DNA from: Molanna angustata
Lineage: Eukaryota > Arthropoda > Insecta > Trichoptera > Molannidae
Reading direction: 5' to 3'
NCBI GenBank assembly: GCA_963576475.1
Contig: OY754975.1
Coordinates: forward strand, 14,143,213-14,207,212
DNA: 64,000 bases
Position 1 is the first letter of the stretch. The number at the start of each line of letters is the position of its first letter. This document shows, in pieces, positions 1-23,100 of the stretch. A program made the translations under genes and the position numbers. The notes under the pieces are model-generated. The model did not search any database, was not told the DNA's origin, and saw nothing but the letters and a program-made list of their open reading frames with translations.

Positions 1-253
1 AATTTTCGAATGTTAGTAGTTAAATACAAAAATATGTAAAAAAAGACTTCATTACAACAATAATGACTTTTTCCAGACGGCATAATTGAAAAAAAATGCA
101 GATAATGAATATTTTTCCGAAAAATCTCCGCAACGGGACCAGATATGAAGATAATTTTTTTTCCAGATGTAAAGTGTGTTTTGGTGAATATGATAGCATA
201 GTTAACTCAATTTTGCCAAAATAGGTAGTTAGTGACTTTTTCCTGTCAGCAGA
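1..253. other. AT-rich sequence, no gene seen
   Basis: I see no coding exon, splice-framed ORF or recognisable repeat here. Because the next exons to the right are internal CCZ1 exons, this is probably part of a long upstream CCZ1 intron. That is inference only. Confidence 0.4.

Positions 254-314
<61 letters not shown>
254..314. repeat. (TA)n microsatellite at 5' edge of PLE-A
   Basis: About 60 bp of nearly pure TA dinucleotide with one internal phase slip near 286. The reading frame of the PLE-A reverse transcriptase runs back into it without a stop. This is therefore the 5' truncation junction of that element. Confidence 0.85.
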
Positions 315-317
<3 letters not shown>

Positions 318-382
318 ATTATTTATTAAAAAAGTCGTTAATACCTAGAGAAAAATCGTCACGTTTTCCGAAATTATACGGT

Positions 383-1963
383 TTGCCAAAAATTCATAAG
401 ACGGATGTTCCTCTTAGACCCATAGTCAGTTCTGTCGGTTCTCCACTTCAAATGTTATCAAAGTATCTTGCCAACTACTTACAACCAGATGTAGAATCAG
501 CGGAATCTTTTGTCAAAAATTCGGAACATTTTATACAAATCATTAAAAATCAAAAATTAAACAAGGGCGACATCCTTGTCAGTTTTGACGTCGTATCCTT
601 GTTTACCAATATACCCACAGACGAAGCTCTTCAAGCAATAAAAGAAATGAGTGACCCACCGAATGACATAATAACTTTAATAGAACGTTGCCTCAATAAC
701 ACATTTTTCACTTATAATAACGACATGTACAAACAAGTAAAAGGAGCACCAATGGGTCTATCTCTTTCACCGCCAGTCGCTAACTTATTCATGACCAAGT
801 TAGAAAAGGAAGCTATAGATAGAGCGCGCTTAAAACCAAAGCTATGGATTAGATACGTGGACGATACCTTCGTTATATGGCCTCACGGTTTGGAGGAACT
901 TAACAAATTTCTTGATTTTCTGAACGATCTCCACAATAACATCAAATTCACAATGGAGATAGAAAACAACGGTGAAATACCTTTTCTTGATGTTCTCGTA
1001 ATCAAAAAAGACGATGGCACTCTCGGCCACACTGTGTACAGAAAATCAACACATACCAACAGATATCTCCACGCATCGTCAAACCATCATCCAGCACAAA
1101 TCGCCTCTGTAGCAAACACCTTGGTAACACGATCATTAAGGATAGCCGACTCCGAAAACATTCAAAACGAATTAGAGTATCTTAAAAACGCGCTACGAAA
1201 TAACGGTTTTTCTAATTTTACGATAAATAATGCAGTAAAAAATCAAACTAATAAAAATTTTAATAAAAAAGATACGTCAACTAAAGTAAAGCCACTCTCC
1301 ATTGCATTTTTGCCTTACATAAAAGGCACTACAGACAAAATCAGTCACCTACTTTATAAACATAATATTCGCACCATTTTTAGAACAGACAACAAAATTT
1401 CATCCTTTTTAAAAAGTCCGAAAGATAAAATACCATTAGAGTCACACGGTATTTACAAAATCCCATGCGGTGATTGCTCAAAAACTTACATAGGCAGGAC
1501 AAATCGCAGAATCTCGGCGCGCGTCTCTGAACATCGCGTAGATGTTAAAAACCGGAAACTAACTTCATCTCTTGTAAATCACTCATTGACCGAAAATCAC
1601 TCCATAGACTTTGAAAATTCAAAAGTAGTCGCGAATATTAACAATGAAACATTTAGAATTTACAGGGAAGCAATCAAAATATATAAAAGAAGCAACAGTA
1701 TAATGAATAACAGGGACGATAGCATTCGAATCCCGACCGCATGGACAAGTGTACTTGAAAACAACATTTTTAAAAACCATAGTAATCAAACTACCGATAT
1801 TTCAAACAATAGTCACATTAAAAACATTAGTAAAATTCTTAGTAAGCCGAAAACTGATAATCCACCTGTAAACAATATACCGTTAAGTACTAGAGTCACT
1901 AGAAGCCAAACAAAACGCAATAATGACGTCATTGGGGAAACCCACCCCTCCACTAACACTTGA
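383..1963 (+). pseudogene. Penelope-like reverse transcriptase + GIY-YIG endonuclease, N-terminally truncated
   Basis: The ORF is open for 526 residues and the frame continues upstream into (TA)n without a plausible ATG, so the true N-terminus is lost. RT signatures counted from 383 are LPKIHK at the start, motif A (FDVVSLFTNIP, about residues 68-78), motif B (KGAPMGLSLSP, 120-130) and the catalytic YVDD (158-161). A GIY-YIG nuclease follows, with GIY at 356-358 and YIG at 369-371. A Cys pair at 362/365 and His at 400/406 resemble the CCHH zinc motif of Penelope-type nucleases. The family copies RNA by target-primed reverse transcription. The C-terminal tail carries a basic RVTRSQTKR motif also present in the other copies. 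No internal stop is visible, so the truncation is the main lesion. Confidence 0.9.
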
Positions 1964-2071
1964 CGCGGCTTCCTTTCAAACTTTCACTTGGTAGTAAGCT
2001 TTCGACTCGAACGGACGTGCGTGCACTATCCCTTGAGACGAAAATTTATTAACAAGGCGCCTTTAGAAAAT

Positions 2072-2099
2072 GTCTGATGTGATTCAGACGAAACGTCGG
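2072..2099 (+). ncRNA. PLE-A 3' hairpin followed by GAAACGTCGG
   Basis: A perfect 6 bp stem (GTCTGA/TCAGAC, loop TGTGAT) is followed directly by GAAACGTCGG. The same layout occurs in the 3' UTRs of PLE copies B/C and D/E with compensatory stem changes. PLEs are known to carry hammerhead ribozyme motifs in which a stem II precedes GAAA. I do not find a clean CUGAUGA box here, so ribozyme activity is unproven. Confidence 0.5.
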
Positions 2100-2195
2100 C
2101 AGACGACTGATTCTCTCGGGAATCATAATTTGACGCGGGTTATCCCCAAAATACTTAATAATAACATATTTTGTACTCGCGAAAACCTTAGATTT

Positions 2196-2566
<371 letters not shown>

Positions 2567-2656
2567 GTTTTGATGTTTTCGCGGATCGTAGAATATGAAT
2601 TATCATTATTTTTCCGGATAATCCGCTGTGGCTTTTGGTTGTCTTGCCGACGTTTC

Positions 2657-2674
2657 GCCCGAATGACATCGGGC
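2657..2674 (-). ncRNA. PLE-B 3' hairpin before GAAACGTCGG
   Basis: On the minus strand the stem reads GCCCGA/TCGGGC with loop TGTCAT and is followed by GAAACGTCGG. Relative to copy A the stem pairs change on both sides together, which keeps pairing intact. Confidence 0.5.
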
Positions 2675-2748
2675 ATTATCGAGGCTATTAACTCGAGCGC
2701 GTGCACGAAGATAATGACGCTAGCGTGCTGTCGTGTTGTCTATTTATG

Positions 2749-3739
2749 TTATTCAAACGACGACTTAGCGCTGCTTCGTGTTATACGTCGAGCGGGGTGG
2801 GGGGGCGGCGGTGCGTTGGTACCGGCCGGCTCGCTGTGTATCGAAGTACAGCTAGGTGTATTCACTCTGCTACGACACTGTTCACTTGCGGTCGCGGGGT
2901 AGTTATTCGGGAGGGGGGTAGGGTGTGGTAGGTTCCCTGCCGGTCGATCGGCTTGCTGTGGACGGTCTATGTGCGGCTCGCTATGTTGTGTATGGAGGGC
3001 TATGATACGCGGCGATCGACGTGTAGGTATTTTTGTAACGGTGGCGGGCGGCTCTATGTTAGAAGTATTGTTGATTTCTTTACAGTCTTTATTTTTAATA
3101 TTACTTATCCGGTTTATCAGAGGCTTCCAAGCTGCAGGTAGTCGAAGCGAATCGTCACGTGTATTCATGGAATTTTCACGGCGTTCTATTTCTATTGCTT
3201 CGCGGAAGACTCGGCAAATTTCTTTTTCTTGGCGGACGAGTGTTTTTGCACCATCAAAATCAATTTTATGCCCCTCGGTCAACACGTGGTTAGACAAAGT
3301 TGACGTGGGCTTCTTTTGTTTGACGTCCAACTGATGCTCCGCTACTCTTGCCGAAATCTTCCTGTTCGTGCGACCAATGTACGTTTTTTCGCACGAACCG
3401 CAAGGTATTTCATATATGCCATGCGATTCTAGAGGTATAACGTCTTTTACTCCTCTGAGTAGAGTTGATATTTTTCCTTGTGGTCTAAATATAGTTTTTA
3501 TTTGATTTCTTTTTAAAATGCGGCCAATTTTATTAGAGATCCCTGCGATATATGGTAAGAAAGCTACTCCTTTTATTTCTTCTTCGGGTTTAGCTTTTCT
3601 GTTTTCTTTTCCATATATTGCCCTATTGATAGTAGATTTTTTGTACCCGTTAGCGACGAGAGCCTGGCGTAGATTATTTATTTCTTTTTCAGCGTGTATT
3701 TTATCAGCTAGCTTAATTGATCTGGTGACTAGGGTTTTT
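2749..3739 (-). pseudogene. PLE-B C-terminal GIY-YIG endonuclease fragment
   Basis: Open reading frame from the palindrome edge to the stop. It corresponds to residue 246 onward of PLE-A (starting at the LVTRS segment) and lacks the RT catalytic core. It keeps the GIY (HGIYEIPCG) and YIG (TYIGRTNRK) motifs, the Cys pair and a His-rich finger. The tail is Pro-rich and ends in [13 protein letters not shown]. The identical protein is encoded by the right arm. Without an RT it cannot move by itself. Confidence 0.85.
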
Positions 3740-3781
3740 TAAATTCAGTAGTAAAAACCCAGGACATTTAAATTCAGTAGT
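3740..3781. repeat. Palindrome spacer with short direct duplication
   Basis: This 42 bp unpaired centre separates PLE-B and PLE-C. A 20 bp sequence starting AAATTCAGTAG occurs at 3741-3760 and again at 3770-3789, separated by AGGACATTT. The second copy runs into the right arm, so the spacer contains a direct copy of the edge of that arm. Confidence 0.8.
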
Positions 3782-3782
3782 A

Positions 3783-4772
3783 AAAACCCTAGTCACCAGA
3801 TCAATTAAGCTAGCTGATAAAATACACGCTGAAAAAGAAATAAATAATCTACGCCAGGCTCTCGTCGCTAACGGGTACAAAAAATCTACTATCAATAGGG
3901 CAATATATGGAAAAGAAAACAGAAAAGCTAAACCCGAAGAAGAAATAAAAGGAGTAGCTTTCTTACCATATATCGCAGGGATCTCTAATAAAATTGGCCG
4001 CATTTTAAAAAGAAATCAAATAAAAACTATATTTAGACCACAAGGAAAAATATCAACTCTACTCAGAGGAGTAAAAGACGTTATACCTCTAGAATCGCAT
4101 GGCATATATGAAATACCTTGCGGTTCGTGCGAAAAAACGTACATTGGTCGCACGAACAGGAAGATTTCGGCAAGAGTAGCGGAGCATCAGTTGGACGTCA
4201 AACAAAAGAAGCCCACGTCAACTTTGTCTAACCACGTGTTGACCGAGGGGCATAAAATTGATTTTGATGGTGCAAAAACACTCGTCCGCCAAGAAAAAGA
4301 AATTTGCCGAGTCTTCCGCGAAGCAATAGAAATAGAACGCCGTGAAAATTCCATGAATACACGTGACGATTCGCTTCGACTACCTGCAGCTTGGAAGCCT
4401 CTGATAAACCGGATAAGTAATATTAAAAATAAAGACTGTAAAGAAATCAACAATACTTCTAACATAGAGCCGCCCGCCACCGTTACAAAAATACCTACAC
4501 GTCGATCGCCGCGTATCATAGCCCTCCATACACAACATAGCGAGCCGCACATAGACCGTCCACAGCAAGCCGATCGACCGGCAGGGAACCTACCACACCC
4601 TACCCCCCTCCCGAATAACTACCCCGCGACCGCAAGTGAACAGTGTCGTAGCAGAGTGAATACACCTAGCTGTACTTCGATACACAGCGAGCCGGCCGGT
4701 ACCAACGCACCGCCGCCCCCCCACCCCGCTCGACGTATAACACGAAGCAGCGCTAAGTCGTCGTTTGAATAA
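3783..4772 (+). pseudogene. PLE-C C-terminal GIY-YIG endonuclease fragment
   Basis: Continuous open frame of about 329 residues with no RT core. GIY-YIG motifs lie near 4107-4155 and the basic tail RRITRSS is near the end. The translation equals that of PLE-B over the compared 193 C-terminal residues. Confidence 0.85.
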
Positions 4773-4846
4773 CATAAATAGACAACACGACAGCACGCTA
4801 GCGTCATTATCTTCGTGCACGCGCTCGAGTTAATAGCCTCGATAAT

Positions 4847-4874
4847 GCCCGATGTCATTCGGGCGAAACGTCGG
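4847..4874 (+). ncRNA. PLE-C 3' hairpin + GAAACGTCGG
   Basis: Plus-strand mirror of the PLE-B hairpin: stem GCCCGA/TCGGGC, loop TGTCAT, then GAAACGTCGG. Confidence 0.5.
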
Positions 4875-4921
4875 CAAGACAACCAAAAGCCACAGCGGAT
4901 TATCCGGAAAAATAATGATAA

Positions 4922-5083
<162 letters not shown>

Positions 5084-5154
5084 TTATAATATTTTTATCT
5101 CGGTTTTCCCGTGTCAGTAGGTCTTGACCAAGACCATTTGTCTTCCGACGTTTC

Positions 5155-5172
5155 GCCTGAATATCACCAGGC
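5155..5172 (-). ncRNA. PLE-D 3' hairpin before GAAACGTCGG
   Basis: On the minus strand: GCCTGG/TCAGGC (one G-T pair), loop TGATAT, then GAAACGTCGG. This is a third sequence version of the conserved hairpin. Confidence 0.5.
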
Positions 5173-5272
5173 ATTTTCAAGGACTTAACGAAAAGCACGC
5201 GCGCGACACACGTCTACTCACACTGAAAGCTCACCGTCAAGTGACTCGTAGCGTACAAGATGGCCGCTTATG

Positions 5273-5601
5273 TCAAATATTGTTAGCGCGACGTGATTGG
5301 CTCCTTGTGACACGCCCACCTGCTGTCGTGTTCGTTGGTAATAATATTTTATCATTATTTTTGTGTTGTGATTTATTGTTAATTTTAGTTGTGACATTAA
5401 TATTATTATTGTTGTGTTTTGGGGTTATTTTCGCTATGGTATTATTAATATTATTATTGTATTGTTTGTCATATAAAATGTTCTTCCAGGTACTAGGCAA
5501 ACGAACTCCGTCGTCCCGATTGTTCATTATATCCCTTCTCTTATATATTTCTATAGCTTCCCTGTAAATTCTGAGAGGTTCACTGTTTAAACGCTGTTTT
5601 G
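5273..5601 (-). pseudogene. PLE-D C-terminal tail fragment
   Basis: Encodes the segment after the GIY-YIG fold. It has the REAIEIYKR and RDDGVRLPSTWK patterns that also occur in PLE-A (REAIKIYKR, DDSIRIPTAW), and ends in GGRVTRSQSRRANNI. The open frame continues into the antisense of copy E, but that part is not native protein. Confidence 0.8.
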
Positions 5602-5990
<389 letters not shown>

Positions 5991-6037
5991 TCGTGACATT
6001 GTTTTTGTGTGTATGGCATAGTAGGTGAGTGTAAATA

Positions 6038-6236
6038 ATAATAATAAACACTTCCTTGCACCTTGTGAAAATGGTGAGTTTATTGCCATTAGGCAATTTC
6101 TTCCAACTAACCAATGTATCCAGCCCAGAGAAGCAATATTAGCGTGAGAAATTAATTTAAATAAATTTCTCCTCTGCTGAGGATCGAACTCTGGACGCCC
6201 AAACGGCTTATCAACTGTGCCATGGTGGTCGGCCGT
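6038..6236 (-). mobile_element. tRNA-derived SINE, family 1
   Basis: Reverse-oriented SINE. On the minus strand an A-box-like TGGCACAGTTGATAAG (6222-6207) and a B-box-like AGTTCGATCC (6190-6181) form an RNA polymerase III promoter head. A body with the phrase TTGGAAGAAATTGCC and an (AAT)n-type tail near 6038 follow. A second copy is at 9412-9620. Confidence 0.75.
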
Positions 6237-6377
6237 TTTTATTCATCGTTTATTATTTTTCAGACTTTATTTATTCTTCTTCTTAGCCTTGTCCTACTTT
6301 AGGTGAAGTCGGATCTCCTTATTTTTATATTCATTTAATTTCATGATATATAAATAATGTTTTTGTATTATTTGCAG

Positions 6378-16294
<9,917 letters not shown>

Positions 16295-18548
16295 TTCAAT
16301 ATGAATATTAAAGTCAAAATGTATATATTACATATTATAAAGTTTATATAAATTATTATTTATTTTTTGCAAAACTTGATTGACTCGTTAAAATATATTT
16401 ATTGTTGTCAAAACTTGTTTTTTTTATGCACATAAAAATATCTATAATCATTTTAATTATGTTGAACCATGAAGCTATAATACTAGTTGAACATTGGAGG
16501 AAGCCACATATTTTTTTCTAATGGGTAAAATATAAATAAGTAGTACGTTGCACATTTTGATATGGAACATTATATTTTTAGTTATACTATTAGGTAATTG
16601 CCATCAAAACAATTTTGGTTCCAATATTCTACGGATTTTTTTTTATTTTTGTTGGAAAATAAGTTCGTAATTATTTAGTGTATGTGGAACAGCACCTTCC
16701 AATTTTTTCCTCTAAAGTGTTACCAGCATATATTTTTTTGCTAAATTGATTGAAAACAAAATTGATGAACATGCTCTAATAAGCTATAGTCTGGGTACAT
16801 CTCATTGACATGCTCTCACTATAATGTTTTCGATTATAATATACTTTAATCGAAAACTTCTTTCAGATGTATGAATGAAATAGAAAGACGATTTTAAAAA
16901 TTTCCCAAAATGCACTACTCACGATGTTATAAAAGGACATAATACATAGTTGAAATGTAAAAAATTATAATTACGGCAATAGTAGTAATATAATAAATAA
17001 ATAAATATTTCCTTTTATTTTATGTAAAAAAAAAAAGAAATATACATAATCTGGCGGACTTATTGCCAGTTTCTACCAGTCAAACACAGATAATAAATAT
17101 ACACACTATGTGAAAAATATTTGCTTTCATGCACGCCGAAAAAGTAATTATTGAATTTCTGAAAAAAAAAATCGATTATTATTTTTCTTTTAGTTAAACA
17201 CACAACATATACCTATGTAATTATTACTATATTAAATTTGAGTATGTTCTCTACTAAACGAACATTAAAATATTTTAAAGATTTCTTTCTTCAATGAAGA
17301 ATAAAAACAATTCAAGTTTCAATTGATAATTTAATTTACAAATAATGAATATACCTACTTAATTTAAGTATGTGTAAACAATATCTCCTTTTATTACTTT
17401 TTAATGTACATCTGTTATTTAATTGTTAAGTGTCAGTTTTAATATTGTGTTATTCTTGTGCCTACGTAATTTAAAATAATATGGAGTACCTTGGAGTACC
17501 TACATGTAAATAAATAAAAAGTAGCGAATTTTCCTTACCAAACTCGTTGGTATTGCCATTGATATTGTATGATAAATGATAATGAAAAACACGATTTTCC
17601 GTCACTGTCAGTCACTGTCAAAAAGGTTCTGTAAATGTGTGGGGTTCTTGTGTAATGTCTATATTTTAATAATATATATATTTTACATAGTACATACCTA
17701 TGTATGAAAATGCGCAAGAATAGTTGGATAAGAGGTCTTCTATTCTCGTAGTGTTTTCGTATAATTTTCAGGTTATATTTCAAGGTTAATCGTTTGTTTG
17801 ATGATACATTATGAATATATGAAAACCATTGAACGTTAGAGATGACTTGCAAAGTGTAAATTAAAATTACTTTGATTTTTAATAATAAAATATAATCTCA
17901 ATACTTACAGGTATTTACATTTTTCAATTTTAATATAAATATGCGCGTTCAAACAATTTATCAATAAAACCGGTTGATTTTGGTGACTAGTTTTTACTAT
18001 TTCACAATGTATTGTAATGTAGGTAATATTCGGCTTTACATGTTGTTTTGACAAACTTAAATTAATAGTAAATATATAAGTAAGTAATTGCACGTAGTAT
18101 AAAAAGCTTTTAACACTTACCGAGTTTAGTTTGTGGATCGACAATTCACAATATTTTTTTGTATTTGTAATATATCTACTTTTAACAGTCACTGAACTTG
18201 TAGTAAATAATGATTATTATACATGTTTATTCATATGGAGTCTAATTTATATTAATATATTACATTCTTACTGAAATAGTTTGTGCATTTTTACTGAAAC
18301 TTTTCATTTGTTATTTTTTAAATTGTCAATACTGAAGATGTTTAATGTGTAGAACTCCATTATACTAGGTATTTTTTAATCAAACAAAAATGATTATGGT
18401 TCTACATGTATATTTTCCTTATAATAGGACGACTGTTTCGGCTGACAAAATTGCATTTGTCTTTAAATATTCTACAAATAACTGCATTATTTATTTCCTG
18501 TGTTCCTATTGTAAGAAAGTAGTATATATTTTATATCATTAATATTAA
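16295..18548. other. Intergenic, CCZ1 to ABCB6
   Basis: An ATTAAA at 16307-16312, 13 bp after the CCZ1 stop, is a possible polyadenylation signal. Around 17040-17090 a phrase similar to the 3' body of SINE family 1 appears in reverse. No coding exon is seen. Confidence 0.4.
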
Positions 18549-19415
18549 CTAGTTGCATGTAACACATGAGATCCAACTGTCTTTGGCGATAATATTATGT
18601 ATAATTGAAGAATAAGTATCAAACTATAAACCCATAAATCCAAATTATTAAATATTTTGTTTTCTATTTAAAACATGTAGGTATGTATGTCAGGATAGGA
18701 TAGTATGGAGGTCAGTCTTTTTTTCCTACCCAGAATATGAAAACACCATGATGGTATGAATGTTTGTTGGAGATTGAGTATCAAACTATTGAGTTACTAA
18801 ATTCAATTTTTATAAAAATTGTTAAAAAAAATTGAGATGTGCTTCTACAATGTTCATATTTTTTATAGAAAATTAAATTATCTAGTTGGGGTGTTTCGGT
18901 ATTTTTCGATATTCTTAAAAACTGGAAATATAGGCAGTTATACACATAAATTTATAAAAAAAATGTTTTTCTAGTAAAAAATGTCTGAGTATCCCTGGAA
19001 CTTGTATATATTTCTACTAATTGTCTATATTTCTACTAATTTTCATCGTTCTAGCCTTAGATTATATATGATACAGATACCTAGTCAGCGCAATGAATGT
19101 ATGCCAACTAAAACTACGAGGAAACAGACGAATATCTAGTATACGTACACCTACCGATACGCACACCTACCGATACGCACACCTACATAAAACGTAGACC
19201 AACCGATCTAACGTTTCACACACACATGTAAAAAAAACTTGGCATACATTTGAATTCGAATTTTGTACTATACGCGGCTTCTGTACATTATAATTCTATG
19301 GTTCTAGCTTATATGGTTTTTTTCTATGGTTCTAGCTTATATGGTTTTTGAGATATATGGAAAAATAAAGTAAAAATTCAATAGTCGATAACCACTGACT
19401 GAACAAATGGACAGA
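18549..19415 (-). mobile_element. Helentron-like element (HINE), copy 4, rearranged
   Basis: Reverse copy. CTAGTTGCATGTAACACATG begins at 18549, and the other end near 19415 carries the complement of the 5' region. About 180 bp around 19080-19260 differs from the other copies and contains a short ACACCTACCGATACGC tandem repeat. A duplicated TCTATGGTTCTAGCTTATAT lies near 19300-19345. Confidence 0.65.
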
Positions 19416-20138
19416 TTTAATAGGTATCTGTGAAAAAGTCAGTTGCATAGATCATGTTTATAAATATACATGAATGATATTATTTAATATTGATGTCATA
19501 ATTATGATAATTATTTCATAAATATTTACAAATGAGGTTTGTTTGGATATAGTTTATATTTTACTATCTCAATGATATTAAATGGTAACTCATTGGTAAA
19601 CTAATTGTTTTTTAATCTAATACAAAGCCCATTATTCTTTGCAGAGCGTTTACTAATTCTATAGACTGATAATAATCATTATGGTTTTTTAACATTACCC
19701 AGTATACTGATTTTAACATTACCCAGTATACTGATTTTGCTTTCTAAATCATTAATAAGAACATAATATGCTTTTACATTTATTTTCTTGGATAGGTTAT
19801 TCTATATGGTTCATACATAGGTACATATTTTGTCTGATTTTGCATATTAGATCATAATATGCTTTTACTTTTATTTTCTTGGATAGGTTATTCTGTATAG
19901 TTCAAAGTTTTCTTTATTTTATTTATCGTATGGTACATCACATCTTAGAGATTATTTTTTTACATATAAACAGTAAAAATAGCATAAGTAGATCTGCTTG
20001 TCATATATGTCAATGTTTAAAATGTATTTAGTCGCTGAGTTATTCAATAAAAAGAAGTTTCTTATTATGGTTTATTGTGAATTTTTATATTAATTATTTA
20101 AACAAAGGATTTGATTATTTATTTTCCAGGTCTTAAAA
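19416..20138. other. Upstream region of ABCB6
   Basis: Holds two short direct duplications, one of a TTTTAACATTACCCAGTATACTGA unit around 19687-19737 and one of an ATATGCTTTTAC segment around 19767-19905. A TTTTCCAG acceptor-like sequence ends at 20129, ten bases before the ABCB6 ATG, so a non-coding 5' exon further upstream is likely but not identified. Confidence 0.4.
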
Positions 20139-23100
20139 ATGTTGTACTGTCCACCAAATATAACCCTCAACGAGGTTTGGGTGGATCATGGCATATCACA
20201 ATGTTTTATGGAAACTATTTCGACTTCAGTTATTGGTGGTTTCTTCCTTATATTGGGAACCATTCAAATATTTATGTATCGAAGGTATTCATATTAATCA
20301 GTTTTAAATTAAGTTTTTAAATTAAATCATTTTATGATGAAAACAAAGAAAGTATATTGAAAGGCTAGGGGAGATCACTTAAAGGTTGACACAACCACGT
20401 AAATAGAATTCTGAAAGGCTAGGGGATATCACTTAAAGGTTGACACAACCACGTAAATAGAATTCTGAAAGGCTAGGGGAGATCACTTAAAGGTTGACAC
20501 AACCACGTAAATAGAATTCTGAAAAGTGGAAATCACACAATCAAAATAATATACCAGTACATACATATTATTTATTTACTATTTGAGGTAATCAGCTACA
20601 GGTGTGCATTAACCTATATAAGGAAGCATGACACATGTGTATCGCTACACACCAGTCTCGTTTCACCTATCAAGGCAACATTCAGAATGGGTGCTGAACC
20701 TCATTTCTGAACTCTGCGAGATGTTATGTCTCGAAACATCTGAAAAATAAAGATTATAGAAAAGAGTGGAAGCACTATTCTAAGCCGGTGTCTCATTGCG
20801 CAGATGCCAGTACAATATATTAAAATATATGGAAAATTTTAATGTTGTGTATGGGTTTGCTTCTAATTTAATAAACTCAAACGTTTGATTCAAAAACTTA
20901 CAAAGTAACATACATTATGTGATTGTGTAGTTCTTTATGGATTTTATTCAATACATTACCCAAACTATGTAATTAATGCTTGTACAAGGTGAATAAAATA
21001 AGATTGATTTAGATGGAGGTTGCAACACATTTTATTTCTTGACTGATTAAGAAAATATACAAAACTGACAGAAATGGAATAAGACGTTGGAGCCGCACCA
21101 GAAAAAGATAGCACGACTATGTGAAAAATATTCTGAAGGACGGATATGTGAAAAGCCCGAACAACGGACGAACATACATGAAATTAAGCACGAATGTTGA
21201 CAAGGTGATGAATGTGTGCATCAAGACAGAAAAGTGTGACATTCTGTTCTCTCTGCTTACCCCGTGACGGACATGGCGTGATGGTATATGTATATAGAGA
21301 TAGGGTCACATAAAAATTTTATATTCAAATTATTCACACACACACAAGTATAGTTTTATTTTGTCATTCATTCAATTACAGTTATTCTTGTATTACATTT
21401 TCTTATCAGCAATAATTGACACACAGATTTTAGATGGAATAAAATATTTATTTGTGTTTATAAAATTAAGACAACAAAATGAAAGCTTAGGGCCGTATTA
21501 GACTTGGTCACCAAGCGACGTTACCGGTGACCTGACTAGTTGCTGGGCACTAGTTCTTATGGTGCTTTTTACATTAGGGTCACCGGTGACGTCACCAGCG
21601 TTTGGTGAGTGACCGGTGACTCTGCCCCGTGACCAGACGAGTCACCACTGGTGACCAAGAATTACTGTTGGGTATTGAATCTAATGGCACCTATTACACA
21701 CAGTCACCGCTGTTGCGTCACCAATGTATTTTTTGTGTTCTGCGAGTTCAGTTTGTTTGACGGTAGTCTAGTGAGCGATCGTAATGTCGGTAAAATATGA
21801 AGAGATTCTGCTTCTTGTTGAAGAAATGAAATATGAAGAAATGCTGCTGTACCTTGGCAAATGAAAAGAATATAATGAACAATCTCAAAACAAGGTGTGA
21901 TAAGGCAGATACTGGGACAGTTATTTATATTACTGATTTTTGTTGATAAAAAACCAAATTTCTTTATTTTTTTGTTACTTTATCAAATTGATAATAAGTG
22001 TCATGAAAGATATTCAATATAACCAATTTATAGTTTATTAATTTAAGTTTCCAAAAAATAGTTTTAAAAAAATATATTATTTTTTTATTTATTGGCTTTT
22101 ATTTAGTGGCTGGCTGCCCTTACAGTAACCGGCGACTTTACCGGTGACGTCCCCTGGTGACCAAGTCTAATACGGCCCTTATAATTGTATTATTGGTGTC
22201 AAATTATAAACATTTAACCAAAATAGAATAATTCTTAGTCATTTAATAATTTGGATTAATAGATTTTAATGTGATTATTTTTTTTTTCTAGATATTCAAC
22301 TGAAGTTATGGACATTCAATATGCCCGATTATATATAGTGCAGTTGTGTTTTACATTTTTTGTTCCAATATTAGCAATCACACGATTCATACTTCAATCA
22401 TCATTTTATAAAGATGGTCATATATACGGATACATGGTAAGATATTATGTATTTTTGTCATTCATAGTTTTGGTAATCTCTAACTGGGAGCACAATAGAG
22501 AGGAATAGAAATATTAGTAGATTATAATTATATTTATTTATATAAAATTACAGTTAATTAATTAAGAACCATTCCTGATTCGTCAGCCAGGTGGTTTGGA
22601 GGCCCCAAACCACCTGGCTGGCGAATGTCCGAAGAGACACCAATAAATTGGGTTTAAAAAAGGAGGACATGCAGCAGAGAAACTATTGGCACTACATGGT
22701 TAGGAAAGCCAACCCCGTATAACGGGACATGGCGAGGATAAAGAAGAAAAAGAATCAAGAACCATTCCTGACACGACACGCTCCATTTTTCCAACTGTCA
22801 AAACAAACGATACTCCTCAAAACGCTGTGTCTTTCTCTATCTTATTCTCACACATCAGACAAATATATTGCGCCGCAGAGAGACCATTCCAACAGTCATG
22901 CAAATTCAAAAACTAAGAATATCACAATCATGTTCAATCTTTTACATCTCTTGTGCTGATTTTTATTAAACATTATTGATTATTTTTATCAAGTCAACAT
23001 TGATTTTTGTTAAGCAGCCCATTCACGATCGTGCCATTCGGCGTCGCTCCATATAGACCGGCTCCATTTGGAGCATTGTAAAATTTTCATCACACTCACA

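Larger units (their letters stand above)
5084..5601 (-). mobile_element. Penelope-like element D, 5'-truncated
   Basis: Minus-strand fragment of a third PLE family, with about 110 C-terminal residues plus the 3' UTR. Its 5' break is at about 5601, where it joins copy E head-to-head at a GCGTGC-rich junction. Like copy C, its extreme 3' end is missing and (TA)n starts right after TATTATAACAT. Confidence 0.85.

Noticed and set aside
842..1030. Minus-strand ORF opposite PLE-A
   Set aside because: Antisense shadow of the RT coding region with no family features.
17535..18192. Minus-strand ORFs of 95-105 residues between CCZ1 and ABCB6
   Set aside because: AT-rich chance ORFs with no recognisable motif or splice support.
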